Positions 16,820 to 25,260 of a DNA stretch of 35,116 bases are shown here, one piece after another. The notes below the pieces were generated by a model. The model was not told the DNA's origin and searched no databases. It saw nothing but the letters and a program-made list of their open reading frames with translations. Made by a program: the position numbers and the translations under genes. How positions within the stretch are numbered: position 1 is the first letter of the stretch; each line of letters starts with the position of its first letter. Source of the stretch: Nitromaritima sp964584125 (GTDB lineage: Bacteria > Nitrospinota > Nitrospinia > Nitrospinales > VA-1); NCBI GenBank assembly GCA_964584125.1, contig CAZOYP010000016.1, positions 1-35,116 on the forward strand. The letters are read 5' to 3'.

Positions 16820-17857
16820 TCATTTTAAAATTTGAATTTTCCCTGTTTCTATAGAGGTACGTGCTGCTAGTGCTATTTTAAGGCTCTCATAACCGTTTTG
16901 AAGGCTTACGACTGGTTGAACTTCTCTTCTGGTGGCCGCCAGGAAATGTTCTAATTCGTCCAAAAAAAGTTGGTTTCTTTCTAAATTTTCAAAGCTCTGT
17001 GTTTCCGTTTCTCCAGAAATACGGTTGTGTAAAACAGTCGTTTTCCCGTAATAATCCCAAACAATATTTCCCTCATCTCCCACGATGCTACAAGTTCTAC
17101 TTGGGGGAGACCTTAAAAAATCAAGAGTCATACTTACGGGCAATACTTTCCCATTGCACTGGCACTCCATAAGCATAGAAGCCGTATCTTCGGAGTCTAT
17201 TTCCAAGCTACTTAATTTTCCTCCCAAAGCAAAAATACGCCTTGGCTTACCAAATAACCACAAAGCATAATCTAACTCGTGGATCTGACTTAATATTACA
17301 CCTCCCCCCAAATTCTTGACAGCTGAGCACCCTAATCTATAGTCTTCATAGGGATGAAAACCCGGTAGATACTCCCCTAAAATTAAATTTGCATAGATTA
17401 ACTGGCCTATGCGCTCTTCCTTTAACCAAGCAGAAACTTGCCTTAGCCCAGGATGAAAGCGAAGTTGGTAAGCAACGAAAGCAACCAACCCTTTTCTTTC
17501 TACTACTTCTAACAGCTTATCTATTCCCTCTTCACTTATGCTTAAAGGTTTTTCAATAAAGAGATGGCAACCTGCCTCAGCAGCTTTTATTGCGGTTTCA
17601 ATATGCAGACTACCTGGGTTTGTGACAAAAACCATGTCGGGTCTTTTAGATAGAGCTTCATCCAGATCATCAAATTCAAGAATATCATATTGTTCCTTAA
17701 TTGACCGACCTTCGACTACTTGGAGTTGTTCATTGAGAAAGGGTACATGACGGCGGACACGGTAAGCATGGATTTCAACTGAATCACCTAGTAATGTTTT
17801 TAAATTTCTTAAATGTCTTTGGCCAATCGAGCCTAATCCGACAAAAAGCACTTTCAT
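16820..17857 (-). CDS. Gfo/Idh/MocA-family NAD(P)-dependent oxidoreductase (cluster gene)
   Basis: Sugar oxidoreductase of 345 residues. The N-terminal Rossmann fold starts with VGLGSIGQRH (6-15), and the family signature FIEKPLS places E102, K103 and P104, with the Lys as catalytic base. The C-terminal sheet domain contains LSQIHELDYALWLFG, whose His is in the usual catalytic position of the family, and a regular LESLK-type helix near the end. The ATG at 17857 is supported by AGGA six bases upstream. It lies 157 bases after the NeuA-type gene and 89 before the SDR, all on the minus strand. Members beside neuA/neuB genes are thought to help form or modify the ulosonic acid precursor, but the reaction has not been settled. 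The substrate here is unknown. Confidence 0.88.
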   Translation of the reverse strand: MKVLFVGLGSIGQRHLRNLKTLLGDSVEIHAYRVRRHVPFLNEQLQVVEGRSIKEQYDILEFDDLDEALSKRPDMVFVTNPGSLHIETAIKAAEAGCHLFIEKPLSISEEGIDKLLEVVERKGLVAFVAYQLRFHPGLRQVSAWLKEERIGQLIYANLILGEYLPGFHPYEDYRLGCSAVKNLGGGVILSQIHELDYALWLFGKPRRIFALGGKLSSLEIDSEDTASMLMECQCNGKVLPVSMTLDFLRSPPSRTCSIVGDEGNIVWDYYGKTTVLHNRISGETETQSFENLERNQLFLDELEHFLAATRREVQPVVSLQNGYESLKIALAARTSIETGKIQILK

Positions 17858-18014
17858 TTTAATTCCTAAAAATGTAAAAAATAACTCTTTAACAAAGTAT
17901 AGAAGAGGGGTAACCCTAGTCGTTCTCCGTCCATTGGACTCTTAGTGGTTAGTTTTATTTGAAAATCTTATAAGGCTGTTTTTCAGTTCATTCTAATGCA
18001 TAGTGCCATTAATA

Positions 18015-18752
18015 TTATAATGAATTAAAGAAAGTGTTGCATAGTTCCTTATTGTGCATAGCTTGCAGTGAGACAATGTCAAAATTCTCTTGGTTATCAA
18101 TATCCATGAACCCTCTTGGAGAATGAAAGCCAATAACCCTATCTCCATAAATTTTTTTATTTTTTAAAATAAAATCTGATTTCAAAATGTCAACATGGCC
18201 ATTGGGCTCATAAGTTTTTGTATAGAACTGGCGACCAAAACTTGTAGCATCGATATCACGTGATTTAGTACATACACATGTTAAATAGTCACCATCGAGT
18301 TCACACCACTTGTATACAGATTCTGGAGTTTCGGCAATAGAACGCAATGCAGTCGCAGTCTTATCAGACTCAATCGCGCCGATAGCCCCTTCAATAACCT
18401 TAGGTTGTCTAAGAGGGCCCGTTGGACGTAAATGAACTACTAAACGCGGGATAAATCCTTCATGCTTTTCAAACCAGTTAAACGCATGACACATTAAATC
18501 TAAATCGGTTGAATCATCTTGGGATATTTCTTCAGGACGCAAAAAGGGAGTTTCTGCTCCATAGTTTCTGGCTATTGAAGCATATTCTTCAGAATCAGTT
18601 GATACAATAATACGATCAATACCTTTTGTTAAACAAGCTGCTCGGACAGAGTACGCTAGCAGGGGGTGACCGTTAAGGGGTTTAATATTTTTATTAGTTA
18701 TCCCCTTTGAACCAGATCGCGCAGGAATAATTGCCATTATGTCAGACATCAT
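18015..18752 (-). CDS. neuA: NeuA-type CMP-ulosonic acid cytidylyltransferase
   Basis: Nucleotidyltransferase of 245 residues that activates a sialic-acid-like or Kdo-like sugar with CTP to give the CMP-sugar donor. The CTP-binding loop is IIPARSGSKGITNKN (8-22) with the basic residues expected in NeuA and LegF. LLAYSVRAA (about 31-39), IIVSTDSEEYASIARNYGA and VVHLRPTGPLRQP, which carries the conserved Arg-Pro-Thr-Pro-like segment, follow. It could equally be called a LegF or CMP-Kdn synthetase, since specificity is not visible. Two adjacent ATG codons begin the ORF (18752 and 18749); a weak AAGAG lies just upstream. It is the first gene of the long minus-strand series, opposite the plus-strand Gfo/Idh pair across a 300-base gap that should hold both promoters. 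Confidence 0.92.
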   Translation of the reverse strand: MMSDIMAIIPARSGSKGITNKNIKPLNGHPLLAYSVRAACLTKGIDRIIVSTDSEEYASIARNYGAETPFLRPEEISQDDSTDLDLMCHAFNWFEKHEGFIPRLVVHLRPTGPLRQPKVIEGAIGAIESDKTATALRSIAETPESVYKWCELDGDYLTCVCTKSRDIDATSFGRQFYTKTYEPNGHVDILKSDFILKNKKIYGDRVIGFHSPRGFMDIDNQENFDIVSLQAMHNKELCNTFFNSL

Positions 18753-19052
18753 TTACTCTTAATTTAGCGTGAAAAAAAACCTCCATTAATCAAAACCTGT
18801 AGCTAGTTATTTGAATTCAACTCAAAAGCAAGTTCTCTATGAATTGAGAATAATTCGTAGTGAAAATCGGTAGTTTTATTTTTTTAGAACACTCATTAAT
18901 AGCCTAAAAAAACAAACTTCCATAAGCTAGCAATAATAGTGTCAAATCTCGGATTATAGCTTATAATCCCTGTCAGACCAAGGAGTTTTGCCTACCAACA
19001 AAACATTATTAATCATTAGTTTTGAGAGTCTTTTACTTAATTAACAAAATTT
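18753..19052. other. Divergent promoter region between neuA and the Gfo/Idh pair
   Basis: These 300 bases separate the first gene of the minus-strand ulosonic acid block from the plus-strand Gfo/Idh pair and contain no supported ORF. They must hold transcription signals for one or both directions. The clearest element is the palindrome at 18952-18970, listed separately. I could not find a -35/-10 pair of good quality for the minus strand. Confidence 0.5.
18952..18970. promoter_or_regulatory. Perfect inverted repeat containing TATAAT, operator-like
   Basis: GGATTATA (18952-18959) and TATAATCC (18963-18970) are exact reverse complements around a 3-base centre. The right arm includes a TATAAT at 18963-18968 or one base later, about 85 bases upstream of the plus-strand ATG at 19053. 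A regulator bound here would cover the -10 element. No strong -35 partner is present. Confidence 0.4.
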
Positions 19053-20039
19053 ATGATCAACTGCACTATTATAGGCGTCGGACAAGTTGGAAGTCGCCAC
19101 CTTCAAGCATTATCAAATTTAAAAACCCCCACCAGAATTGATCTAGTAGATCCATCTGACGAATCTTTACAGATAGCAGAGGGTAGATATGAAGGAGTAC
19201 CATCCAAAAATAAAAAAAATATAAAACTTTTTTGTCACAACGACCTTGCCAACATCCCAAATAAGTTGGATCTGGTAATTATTTCAACCGACTCCACTGT
19301 TCGAAAAAAAGTTATTAATGAGGTAGTTAAAAAAAATTCCGTGAAAAATTTAATCCTTGAAAAAGTGCTGTTCCAGAGAAGTAATCAATACGTTGAAGTT
19401 GACCGTCTTTTAAAAAAATTATCTGTACCCACTTGGGTTAGTTGTTGGATGCGCACCACAGATTTATTTAAGCAAATTAAAACCGCATTAAATTTGAATC
19501 ATTCAATCCAAGTAATAGTCGAAGGAACTCGATGGGGAATGGGAACAACTGGTATACACTTTATGGACCTTCTGTGTTATTTAACAGAATGCAACAATTT
19601 TAAATTCATAAAATCTAACCTTAACAAAGAAGTGCGTGATGCCAAAAGATCTGGTTTTAAGGAATTTTTTGGACATTTGAATGGGAAAAATTCTCGCGGA
19701 GACTCACTGGACCTTATTTGCAGTGAAAATGGGAAGGATCAGCCAATCAAAGTAGCAATTAAGAATGGCCCTGAAAGTTATGAGCTGCTAATGTCAGACG
19801 TCACCACCCATTTCGACTTTGAATCCTCAAACGGTCTTGAAAATAAAATTAAGGAAACGTCTTTCCCTTACCAAAGCGAGATGACTCATATCTGGGTTAA
19901 TGATATTCTGTCGAGAGGGTACTGTGACTTACCTACCTACTCAAATTCTATGGCTTTACACCTTGAACTAATTCGCGTACTAACCGAACACCTAGAAAAA
20001 ATCACCGGAAAAAAAACTAATCTATGTCCAATCACCTAA
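19053..20039 (+). CDS. Gfo/Idh/MocA-like oxidoreductase with altered signature
   Basis: Rossmann-fold oxidoreductase-like protein of 328 residues. The N-terminus reads IIGVGQVGSRHLQAL (6-20), a normal NAD(P)-binding start. At the position of the usual Glu-Lys-Pro signature it has ILEKVLFQ (E103, K104, V105), so the Lys is kept but the cis-proline position is Val. The C-terminal part (WGMGTTGIHFMDLLCYL) holds a His-x-x-Asp pair typical of the catalytic end. The gene opens divergently from neuA and overlaps the next gene by 16 bases, so the two are cotranslated. It may form a complex or consecutive step with that product. Family likely, activity uncertain because of the altered motif. Confidence 0.82.
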   Translation: MINCTIIGVGQVGSRHLQALSNLKTPTRIDLVDPSDESLQIAEGRYEGVPSKNKKNIKLFCHNDLANIPNKLDLVIISTDSTVRKKVINEVVKKNSVKNLILEKVLFQRSNQYVEVDRLLKKLSVPTWVSCWMRTTDLFKQIKTALNLNHSIQVIVEGTRWGMGTTGIHFMDLLCYLTECNNFKFIKSNLNKEVRDAKRSGFKEFFGHLNGKNSRGDSLDLICSENGKDQPIKVAIKNGPESYELLMSDVTTHFDFESSNGLENKIKETSFPYQSEMTHIWVNDILSRGYCDLPTYSNSMALHLELIRVLTEHLEKITGKKTNLCPIT

Positions 20040-20989
20040 ATTCAAAAAATTTAGTTTTATTAGGCGCAGGCCCTATGGCTATTGACTACGCCAAGGTTCT
20101 AAAGCATCTAGATGTAAACTTTACGGTTGTAGGTAAGAGTCTTAAGGGTACTCAGGAGTTTCAAAAAAAGATGGGGATAGCGGCAATACCTCATGGATTG
20201 GTTGGTTGGCAGAAAGAAAAGAGTTGTAAGGCAGATTATGCAATAGTCGCTGTCAGCTGCGAAGCCTTAGCAAGCACCGCTATTGAATTAATGAATATGG
20301 GTATTCGGAAAATACTAATAGAAAAGCCTGCTGGCTTAACAGCCAAACAAATTAAAAAAGTTTGTGTTAATTCACAAAAAACCGAATCTAAAGCTTTTAT
20401 AGCCTACAACCGCAGATTCTATGCATCTGTTAAAGAGGCTCAAAAACTAATTAAAAAAGATGGCGGAGTCCAATCTTTTAACTTCGAATTCACAGAATGG
20501 TGCGACCAAGTTGCGAAAAAACTAAAGGAAAGTATAACCGGTAAAAATTGGTTTTTAGCCAACTCTTCTCATGTTATAGATTTGGCCTTTTTCCTAGGGG
20601 GTAAACCTAAAGAGCTTCATTCTTACACAACTGGAGGAAATGATTGGCATCCAACAGCTACCGTATTCTCAGGTGCCGGTATCACACACTCGGGAGCATT
20701 ATTTTCCTATCGAGCTAATTGGGATGCTCCGGGCAGGTGGGGAGTAGAAGTCTTAACACGCAAACGCAAATATATATTTTGTCCTTTAGAAAAACTTCAA
20801 GCTCTTAAACACAATACTGTTTCCGTTGAACCGATTAAAATCAATGACCAACTAGACATAGAATTCAAGCCTGGACTTTATGAACAAACAAAATGTTTTT
20901 TGCAAGAAAGTTCTAATACAACTCTTCTAGATATTCACAAATACTACGAAAATGTTACAACCTTTTATGAAAAAATCATACGACCTTAG
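20024..20989 (+). CDS. Gfo/Idh/MocA-family oxidoreductase, second of an overlapping pair
   Basis: Oxidoreductase of 321 residues. A Rossmann start LVLLGAGPMAIDYA (10-23) is followed by the intact signature ILIEKPAGLT with E100, K101 and P102. FIAYNRRFYASVKEA and ANSSHVIDLAFFLGG, with its His-x-x-Asp pair, represent the catalytic half. The start ATG at 20024 lies inside the end of the previous gene, 16 bases before that gene's stop is complete, indicating translational coupling. It ends 66 bases before the stop of the convergent radical SAM gene. Its substrate is probably a sugar of this glycan locus; sequence does not tell whether it works on the ulosonic acid made on the opposite strand. Confidence 0.86.
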   Translation: MSNHLNSKNLVLLGAGPMAIDYAKVLKHLDVNFTVVGKSLKGTQEFQKKMGIAAIPHGLVGWQKEKSCKADYAIVAVSCEALASTAIELMNMGIRKILIEKPAGLTAKQIKKVCVNSQKTESKAFIAYNRRFYASVKEAQKLIKKDGGVQSFNFEFTEWCDQVAKKLKESITGKNWFLANSSHVIDLAFFLGGKPKELHSYTTGGNDWHPTATVFSGAGITHSGALFSYRANWDAPGRWGVEVLTRKRKYIFCPLEKLQALKHNTVSVEPIKINDQLDIEFKPGLYEQTKCFLQESSNTTLLDIHKYYENVTTFYEKIIRP

Positions 20990-21055
20990 GACCTTTTGAG
21001 ATCGAAAGAGTCAAAGGCAGATGAGACTAAATCGAATTTCTCTCACGGCGTTTTG

Positions 21056-23143
21056 CTAACTTACCTCACTAACTGCCTTGGTCCTCCACTTTACATCGTC
21101 CCATTGGCTTTCTCTGGAAACGACCCGTTGTAGACTTTTTATCCGAATCCTTGAATAAATTTTACCCATGGACTGAATACTTTTCCCATGTCGTCGAATA
21201 GTATCTTCAAAATAATCCTTCTGCCACTGCTCATAATAAAAACGCGCCGTTGCAGGAGATTCTTCGACGGGCAAGCTTTTAAAGTTTTCTAACTCAAGAG
21301 CAATAAAATCAAAACTAAAATCTTCCGTATAAATATTGTGGATATCTGTGAAATTTTTTCTCTTAGCGAGAGCGTAGCGTTCGAGTTCTTTTAGGTACTT
21401 CAACAGATGCGCACTGTCTTTATGCTGACCAACCTTAGTAAACTCGGCTGCGCAACGAAATGCTACCTCATGTAATTCTTCTATTGCTTCGAGATGCACC
21501 CGAGCCTGAGTGTTAAACAAAACATTGTTTCCCCTATCCCCATTGATATAATCGTCCATAATCCCGGGTTCGTATTTTATCCAATGCTCAAAATCTTCTT
21601 TAGACTCGGCTAACTCCTCTATAGTTTCTTTTGTAAACTGATCATAAATTACTGAAAGTTTTTTTGGAAACTGCACATAATCTTCATGTACATAATGAAG
21701 CCACTCGGAAACCTTAAAACCCATATTTTTAACAAACTGCGTCAATTCAAACATGATCTTGTCGCAATAAAAAATAGTCACTGTGAGCGCAAACCTTCTG
21801 CACTCGATATAATCTTCAAATGGAAGCGATTCATTTTCTACACACACCTCCTCTATCTCGACGCTTGGCAACGTATCGCCATTTATTTCATAGTTTCCAA
21901 AAGATCTATGCACAGCACGATAGCGCGTTTTAATATTAAATTTTTTTATTTCCGAATCGGTCCCAAGTTCGGAGCCGTCAAGAATGATTAACGTGAGAAG
22001 GCGAACCTGATTGATCCCTGCATCTACCACCTTATCGATTGTTGAGTAGTGCTTCTCTTTGGAATCTCCTGGCAAAGAGAGAATAACCTCTGAGTAGGAG
22101 CTGGCCTCCGTGTCACTAACTCTCATGGAAACATCAATGAGTTTTTGATAAGAGATATTGCTTCTTTTAATATTTTTCAAAACCTCATCATCCATCGACT
22201 GAATTGAAGCGCCCAATCTAAGAGTACCCTTGAGAATATCACTACATTCGATAATTCGTGGTTGGTTATTCTTCCCAGCACACACCTGCAAGTGATGAGG
22301 GAAGTCATATTTTTCCTGACACCTGGCTATGATTTTTGAAATTTCAACATCTTCAGGATACATTCCAAAATTATCATCAGCGATCAATAAATATTTTCCC
22401 TTGTAACGTTCAGCAATATAAGTTAGCTCGGCTTCAAAGCGTTTCGGGTCAGTTTTATATATTTTGTTCTGAGCACTTATGCCATCTGCACAAAACGTGC
22501 ACTGAAAAGGACAACCTCGATTACTTTCCACCAAAGGGTTCAAACGAGGGTCAACAATAAATTCGTCCAAATAGCCCATAAGGTAGGGTGACGGAGTTTG
22601 TGATAAATTTTCTACTCTTGGCTCTTGATCGTAACCATCCTTAGCCTGCACTAAAACCGTTTTGTGCAACTTACCATCAATATAGCTATGAGCCCCATCA
22701 ATTTCAGCGCGCTTTACTTGGTTTACCGAATGTGTTGCCAACCAAACATCGGCAACTTTCTGAAAAGGCTCTTCTCCGTTACCTGTAAGATAAATATCAA
22801 CCGCGGGGTGATCTTTTAACCATTTCTCCTGACGGTGGGTTTCAATAGGGTAGTTTCTACCACCAAAAATAATCAACATATCCGGAGAAACCTTTTTCAT
22901 GGCCTTAGCGAACATATAGCTAATATCGAGGTTCCACATGTAATTAGAAAAACCAACCATCGTGGGTTTTTCCTGAGAAAAATCAACAGCAAGCTCATCT
23001 GGAAATTTGAATAACTTAACCTCAGCCTCATGTTTACCGTGTTCATGAAAATAACTTTTAAGGCACCCAATAGCGTAGGGAACATATTCTGATGTGATCC
23101 CCTGAGAAGTATGAGATATGTCACATATAAAAATTTTATCCAT
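21056..23143 (-). CDS. Radical SAM protein with B12-binding-like N-terminus (paralogue B)
   Basis: Radical SAM protein of 695 residues from the ATG at 23143; a TTG two codons upstream is also open. It is the full-length paralogue of the product of 7806-9911. The matching pieces are IFICDISHTSQGITSEYVPY at the N-terminus, LFKFPDEL, the PSPYLMGYLDEF segment, the cluster motif RGCPFQCTFCADG (C211, C215 and C218 from this start), and DDNFGMYPED. The cobalamin-like N-terminal domain lacks DxHxxG. The C-terminal 230 residues are mainly helical and of unknown fold. It is alone on the minus strand between two plus-strand groups and has no good Shine-Dalgarno site. Role unknown; the twin at the far end of the ulosonic acid block implies a related function on a similar substrate. 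Confidence 0.87.
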   Translation of the reverse strand: MDKIFICDISHTSQGITSEYVPYAIGCLKSYFHEHGKHEAEVKLFKFPDELAVDFSQEKPTMVGFSNYMWNLDISYMFAKAMKKVSPDMLIIFGGRNYPIETHRQEKWLKDHPAVDIYLTGNGEEPFQKVADVWLATHSVNQVKRAEIDGAHSYIDGKLHKTVLVQAKDGYDQEPRVENLSQTPSPYLMGYLDEFIVDPRLNPLVESNRGCPFQCTFCADGISAQNKIYKTDPKRFEAELTYIAERYKGKYLLIADDNFGMYPEDVEISKIIARCQEKYDFPHHLQVCAGKNNQPRIIECSDILKGTLRLGASIQSMDDEVLKNIKRSNISYQKLIDVSMRVSDTEASSYSEVILSLPGDSKEKHYSTIDKVVDAGINQVRLLTLIILDGSELGTDSEIKKFNIKTRYRAVHRSFGNYEINGDTLPSVEIEEVCVENESLPFEDYIECRRFALTVTIFYCDKIMFELTQFVKNMGFKVSEWLHYVHEDYVQFPKKLSVIYDQFTKETIEELAESKEDFEHWIKYEPGIMDDYINGDRGNNVLFNTQARVHLEAIEELHEVAFRCAAEFTKVGQHKDSAHLLKYLKELERYALAKRKNFTDIHNIYTEDFSFDFIALELENFKSLPVEESPATARFYYEQWQKDYFEDTIRRHGKSIQSMGKIYSRIRIKSLQRVVSRESQWDDVKWRTKAVSEVS

Positions 23144-23459
23144 AAGCAAACTTTTAAATTGAAATTCGCGTCAACTTATTTTTTTCAATCATATACAAAT
23201 ACAATTGTAAAGCTAAACAAAAAACTCTTTACCGCCTTAACACCATTGACTAAGACTGATTAATAAGATTTAATCATATCATTGTGACTAAGGATTTACC
23301 ACTTTTGGCCCTCAATTCTTCACTAGTTAGCTTCTTTTATTTTTTTATTCTAATAATTGCCCACAGTCTTTTACTTAGACTACAATTAATTTTAACTGGT
23401 ATTTCTTATCTATCAAATTTTCTCTATTTCTAATATAGTTCGGTTGTAAGTCCACTTAT
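23144..23459. other. Divergent intergenic region before the CDP-sugar module
   Basis: No gene is supported in these 316 bases. They separate the minus-strand radical SAM gene from the plus-strand CDP-deoxyhexose module and include a plausible plus-strand promoter at 23246-23274. A long T-rich stretch follows it (about 23330-23350). No convincing minus-strand promoter was found. Confidence 0.5.
23246..23274 (+). promoter_or_regulatory. Sigma70-like promoter for the CDP-sugar module
   Basis: TTGACT (23246-23251) is separated by exactly 17 bases from TTTAAT (23269-23274), each one mismatch from consensus. The ATG of the first plus-strand gene is about 185 bases further on, leaving a long untranslated leader in which I saw no known riboswitch. 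Confidence 0.45.
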
Positions 23460-24410
23460 ATGACTCCTGACCAACAAAAAATAATAATCACTGGGGCTTC
23501 CAGTTTCGTAGGATGCCATTTAACGCGAGGGCTTTCACAAATCAAGGAATTTGATGTAATACCCCTTGGTAGCAAGAACTCTGGAGACTACAAAAATTAT
23601 CATATTCAGCGTATCGAGTTTGGCGGTAAAACAAAAAATTGGGCTATTTTAGATATCAGAGATGAAGTTAGCGCTAAACAATTCATTCGTAAATTTCGTC
23701 CCGATATATGGATTCATCACGCTGGCCACGCTTTGAATTACGCAAGCACTAAGTACAATGTCAAAGAGGGCTTCAAAACAAATGTAGCTCCGATAAAATA
23801 CATTTTTAAAAGTTTGTCTGAAAACGGCTGCCAAGGAGTGATCGTCACTGGATCTTCACTAGAATACTCTAATTCTGATAAAGCCTGTTTAGAGTCAGAC
23901 ACATGCACTCCAGAAACTCCCTATGGACAATCTAAACTTCTCGAAACCTTGACTGCACTTGAGATGTCTGATCGTTTTGGCCTCCCGACACGCATTGCTC
24001 GATTGTTTATTCCATTTGGACCTATGGACAACCCAAATAAATTGATTCATTATGTAATCGGTCGCCTAAAAAATAGGAACGAAGTTGACCTTTCGCCCTG
24101 TAAACAAAAACGTGATTTTATCTATATCGATGATGTGGTTAAAGCTTACTCCCTTTTGATTAAAGATCTTGATCGTGGTGGAGCTGAAATCTTCAATATT
24201 TGTAGTGGCCAAGCTACATCACTTAAAAATGTAGTGAACTTGATTGCAGAAACAATTGGCACGCAGAAAAGCTTATTGAATTTTGGAGCACGTACTATGC
24301 GAAAGGAGGAACAAATGATATCTTATGGGAGCAATTTCAAAGCTCGAACAACTCTCGAATGGGAACCCAGTAAACTACACGAAGGATTTTCAAAATTAAT
24401 TAATTATTAA
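23460..24410 (+). CDS. Extended SDR, probable 4-keto-6-deoxy-sugar reductase
   Basis: Nucleotide-sugar SDR of 316 residues. The Rossmann motif ITGASSFVGCHL lies at 10-21. The catalytic Ser is in VTGSSLEYS (129-137), and Tyr155/Lys159 lie in TPYGQSKLLE. RDFIYIDDVVKAYSLL and FNICSGQATSL follow the order seen in GDP-6-deoxy-lyxo-hexulose reductases and epimerases. It is the first plus-strand gene before rfbF and rfbG, 51 bases upstream of rfbF, so a role in reducing the CDP-4-keto-6-deoxyglucose product is sensible. An epimerase or another reductase function cannot be excluded. The ATG at 23460 has no strong ribosome site. Confidence 0.86.
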   Translation: MTPDQQKIIITGASSFVGCHLTRGLSQIKEFDVIPLGSKNSGDYKNYHIQRIEFGGKTKNWAILDIRDEVSAKQFIRKFRPDIWIHHAGHALNYASTKYNVKEGFKTNVAPIKYIFKSLSENGCQGVIVTGSSLEYSNSDKACLESDTCTPETPYGQSKLLETLTALEMSDRFGLPTRIARLFIPFGPMDNPNKLIHYVIGRLKNRNEVDLSPCKQKRDFIYIDDVVKAYSLLIKDLDRGGAEIFNICSGQATSLKNVVNLIAETIGTQKSLLNFGARTMRKEEQMISYGSNFKARTTLEWEPSKLHEGFSKLINY

Positions 24411-24461
24411 AATCGATTTTTGCAATAAAGTCTAATAATTAGTGATTGAAGAGGAATCAGG

Positions 24462-25241
24462 ATGAAAGTAGTAATTTTATGTGGTGGAAAAGGTACTCGC
24501 CTACGGGAAGAAACTGAGTTCCGGCCGAAACCAATGGTCAAAATAGGTGGCAAACCGATTCTTTGGCATATCATGAAAACCTATTCTCACTTTGGATATA
24601 ATGAGTTCATTCTCTGCCTAGGCTATCAAGGGAATATGATTAAAGAATATTTTTATCACTATATGCTTCATAACAGCGACATCACGATCAAACTAGGTAA
24701 AAACCAGCAGATCACCATGCATGACACTTCGATTGAAGAAAACTGGACAATAACCATTGTAGATACGGGCGAAAATCATCTTAAAGGAGCACGGGTAAAA
24801 AAAATAGAACCGTATATTGAGGATGATTCGTTTATGGTGACCTATGGAGATGGAGTCGGTGACATAGACATAAGGAAGTTGGTAGATTTTCATCAATCCA
24901 ACGGGAAAATTGCTACAGTTACAGGTGTGAGCCCACCATCCGCCTTTGGTCAAATTCTCGCTGAGAACTCAACGGTTATCGAATTTAATGAAAAACCTCA
25001 AATAAAGGAAGGCATCATCAACGGCGGGTTTCTTATTTTTAATCGAAAGATTTTTGACTATTTAAACGAAGATGAAAGTTGTGATTTGGAAATGGGTGCA
25101 TTAGAGCAACTTACTCGCAAAAAGGAATTGATGGTGTTTAGGCATGAAGGGGGTTGGGCATGCATGGATACATATCGCGATACCGTCTACCTAAATCAAT
25201 TATGGAACAACGATCAAGCCTTCTGGAAAGTATGGGACTAA
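24462..25241 (+). CDS. rfbF: Glucose-1-phosphate cytidylyltransferase
   Basis: Transfers CMP from CTP to glucose-1-phosphate, forming CDP-glucose and pyrophosphate, the first step of CDP-6-deoxyhexose synthesis. The 259 residues match RfbF length. The N-terminal nucleotide loop is LCGGKGTRLREET (6-18), followed by RPKPMVKIGGKPILWHIM (21-38). TYGDGVGDIDI holds the metal-binding Asp region, and NGGFLIFNRKIFDYL and EGGWACMDTYRD, near the end, are typical of the family. The ATG at 24462 has GAGG seven bases upstream. The next gene, rfbG, begins 19 bases after the stop, consistent with an operon. Confidence 0.96.
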   Translation: MKVVILCGGKGTRLREETEFRPKPMVKIGGKPILWHIMKTYSHFGYNEFILCLGYQGNMIKEYFYHYMLHNSDITIKLGKNQQITMHDTSIEENWTITIVDTGENHLKGARVKKIEPYIEDDSFMVTYGDGVGDIDIRKLVDFHQSNGKIATVTGVSPPSAFGQILAENSTVIEFNEKPQIKEGIINGGFLIFNRKIFDYLNEDESCDLEMGALEQLTRKKELMVFRHEGGWACMDTYRDTVYLNQLWNNDQAFWKVWD

Positions 25242-25260
25242 TTAGAATATCAAAAAAAAT

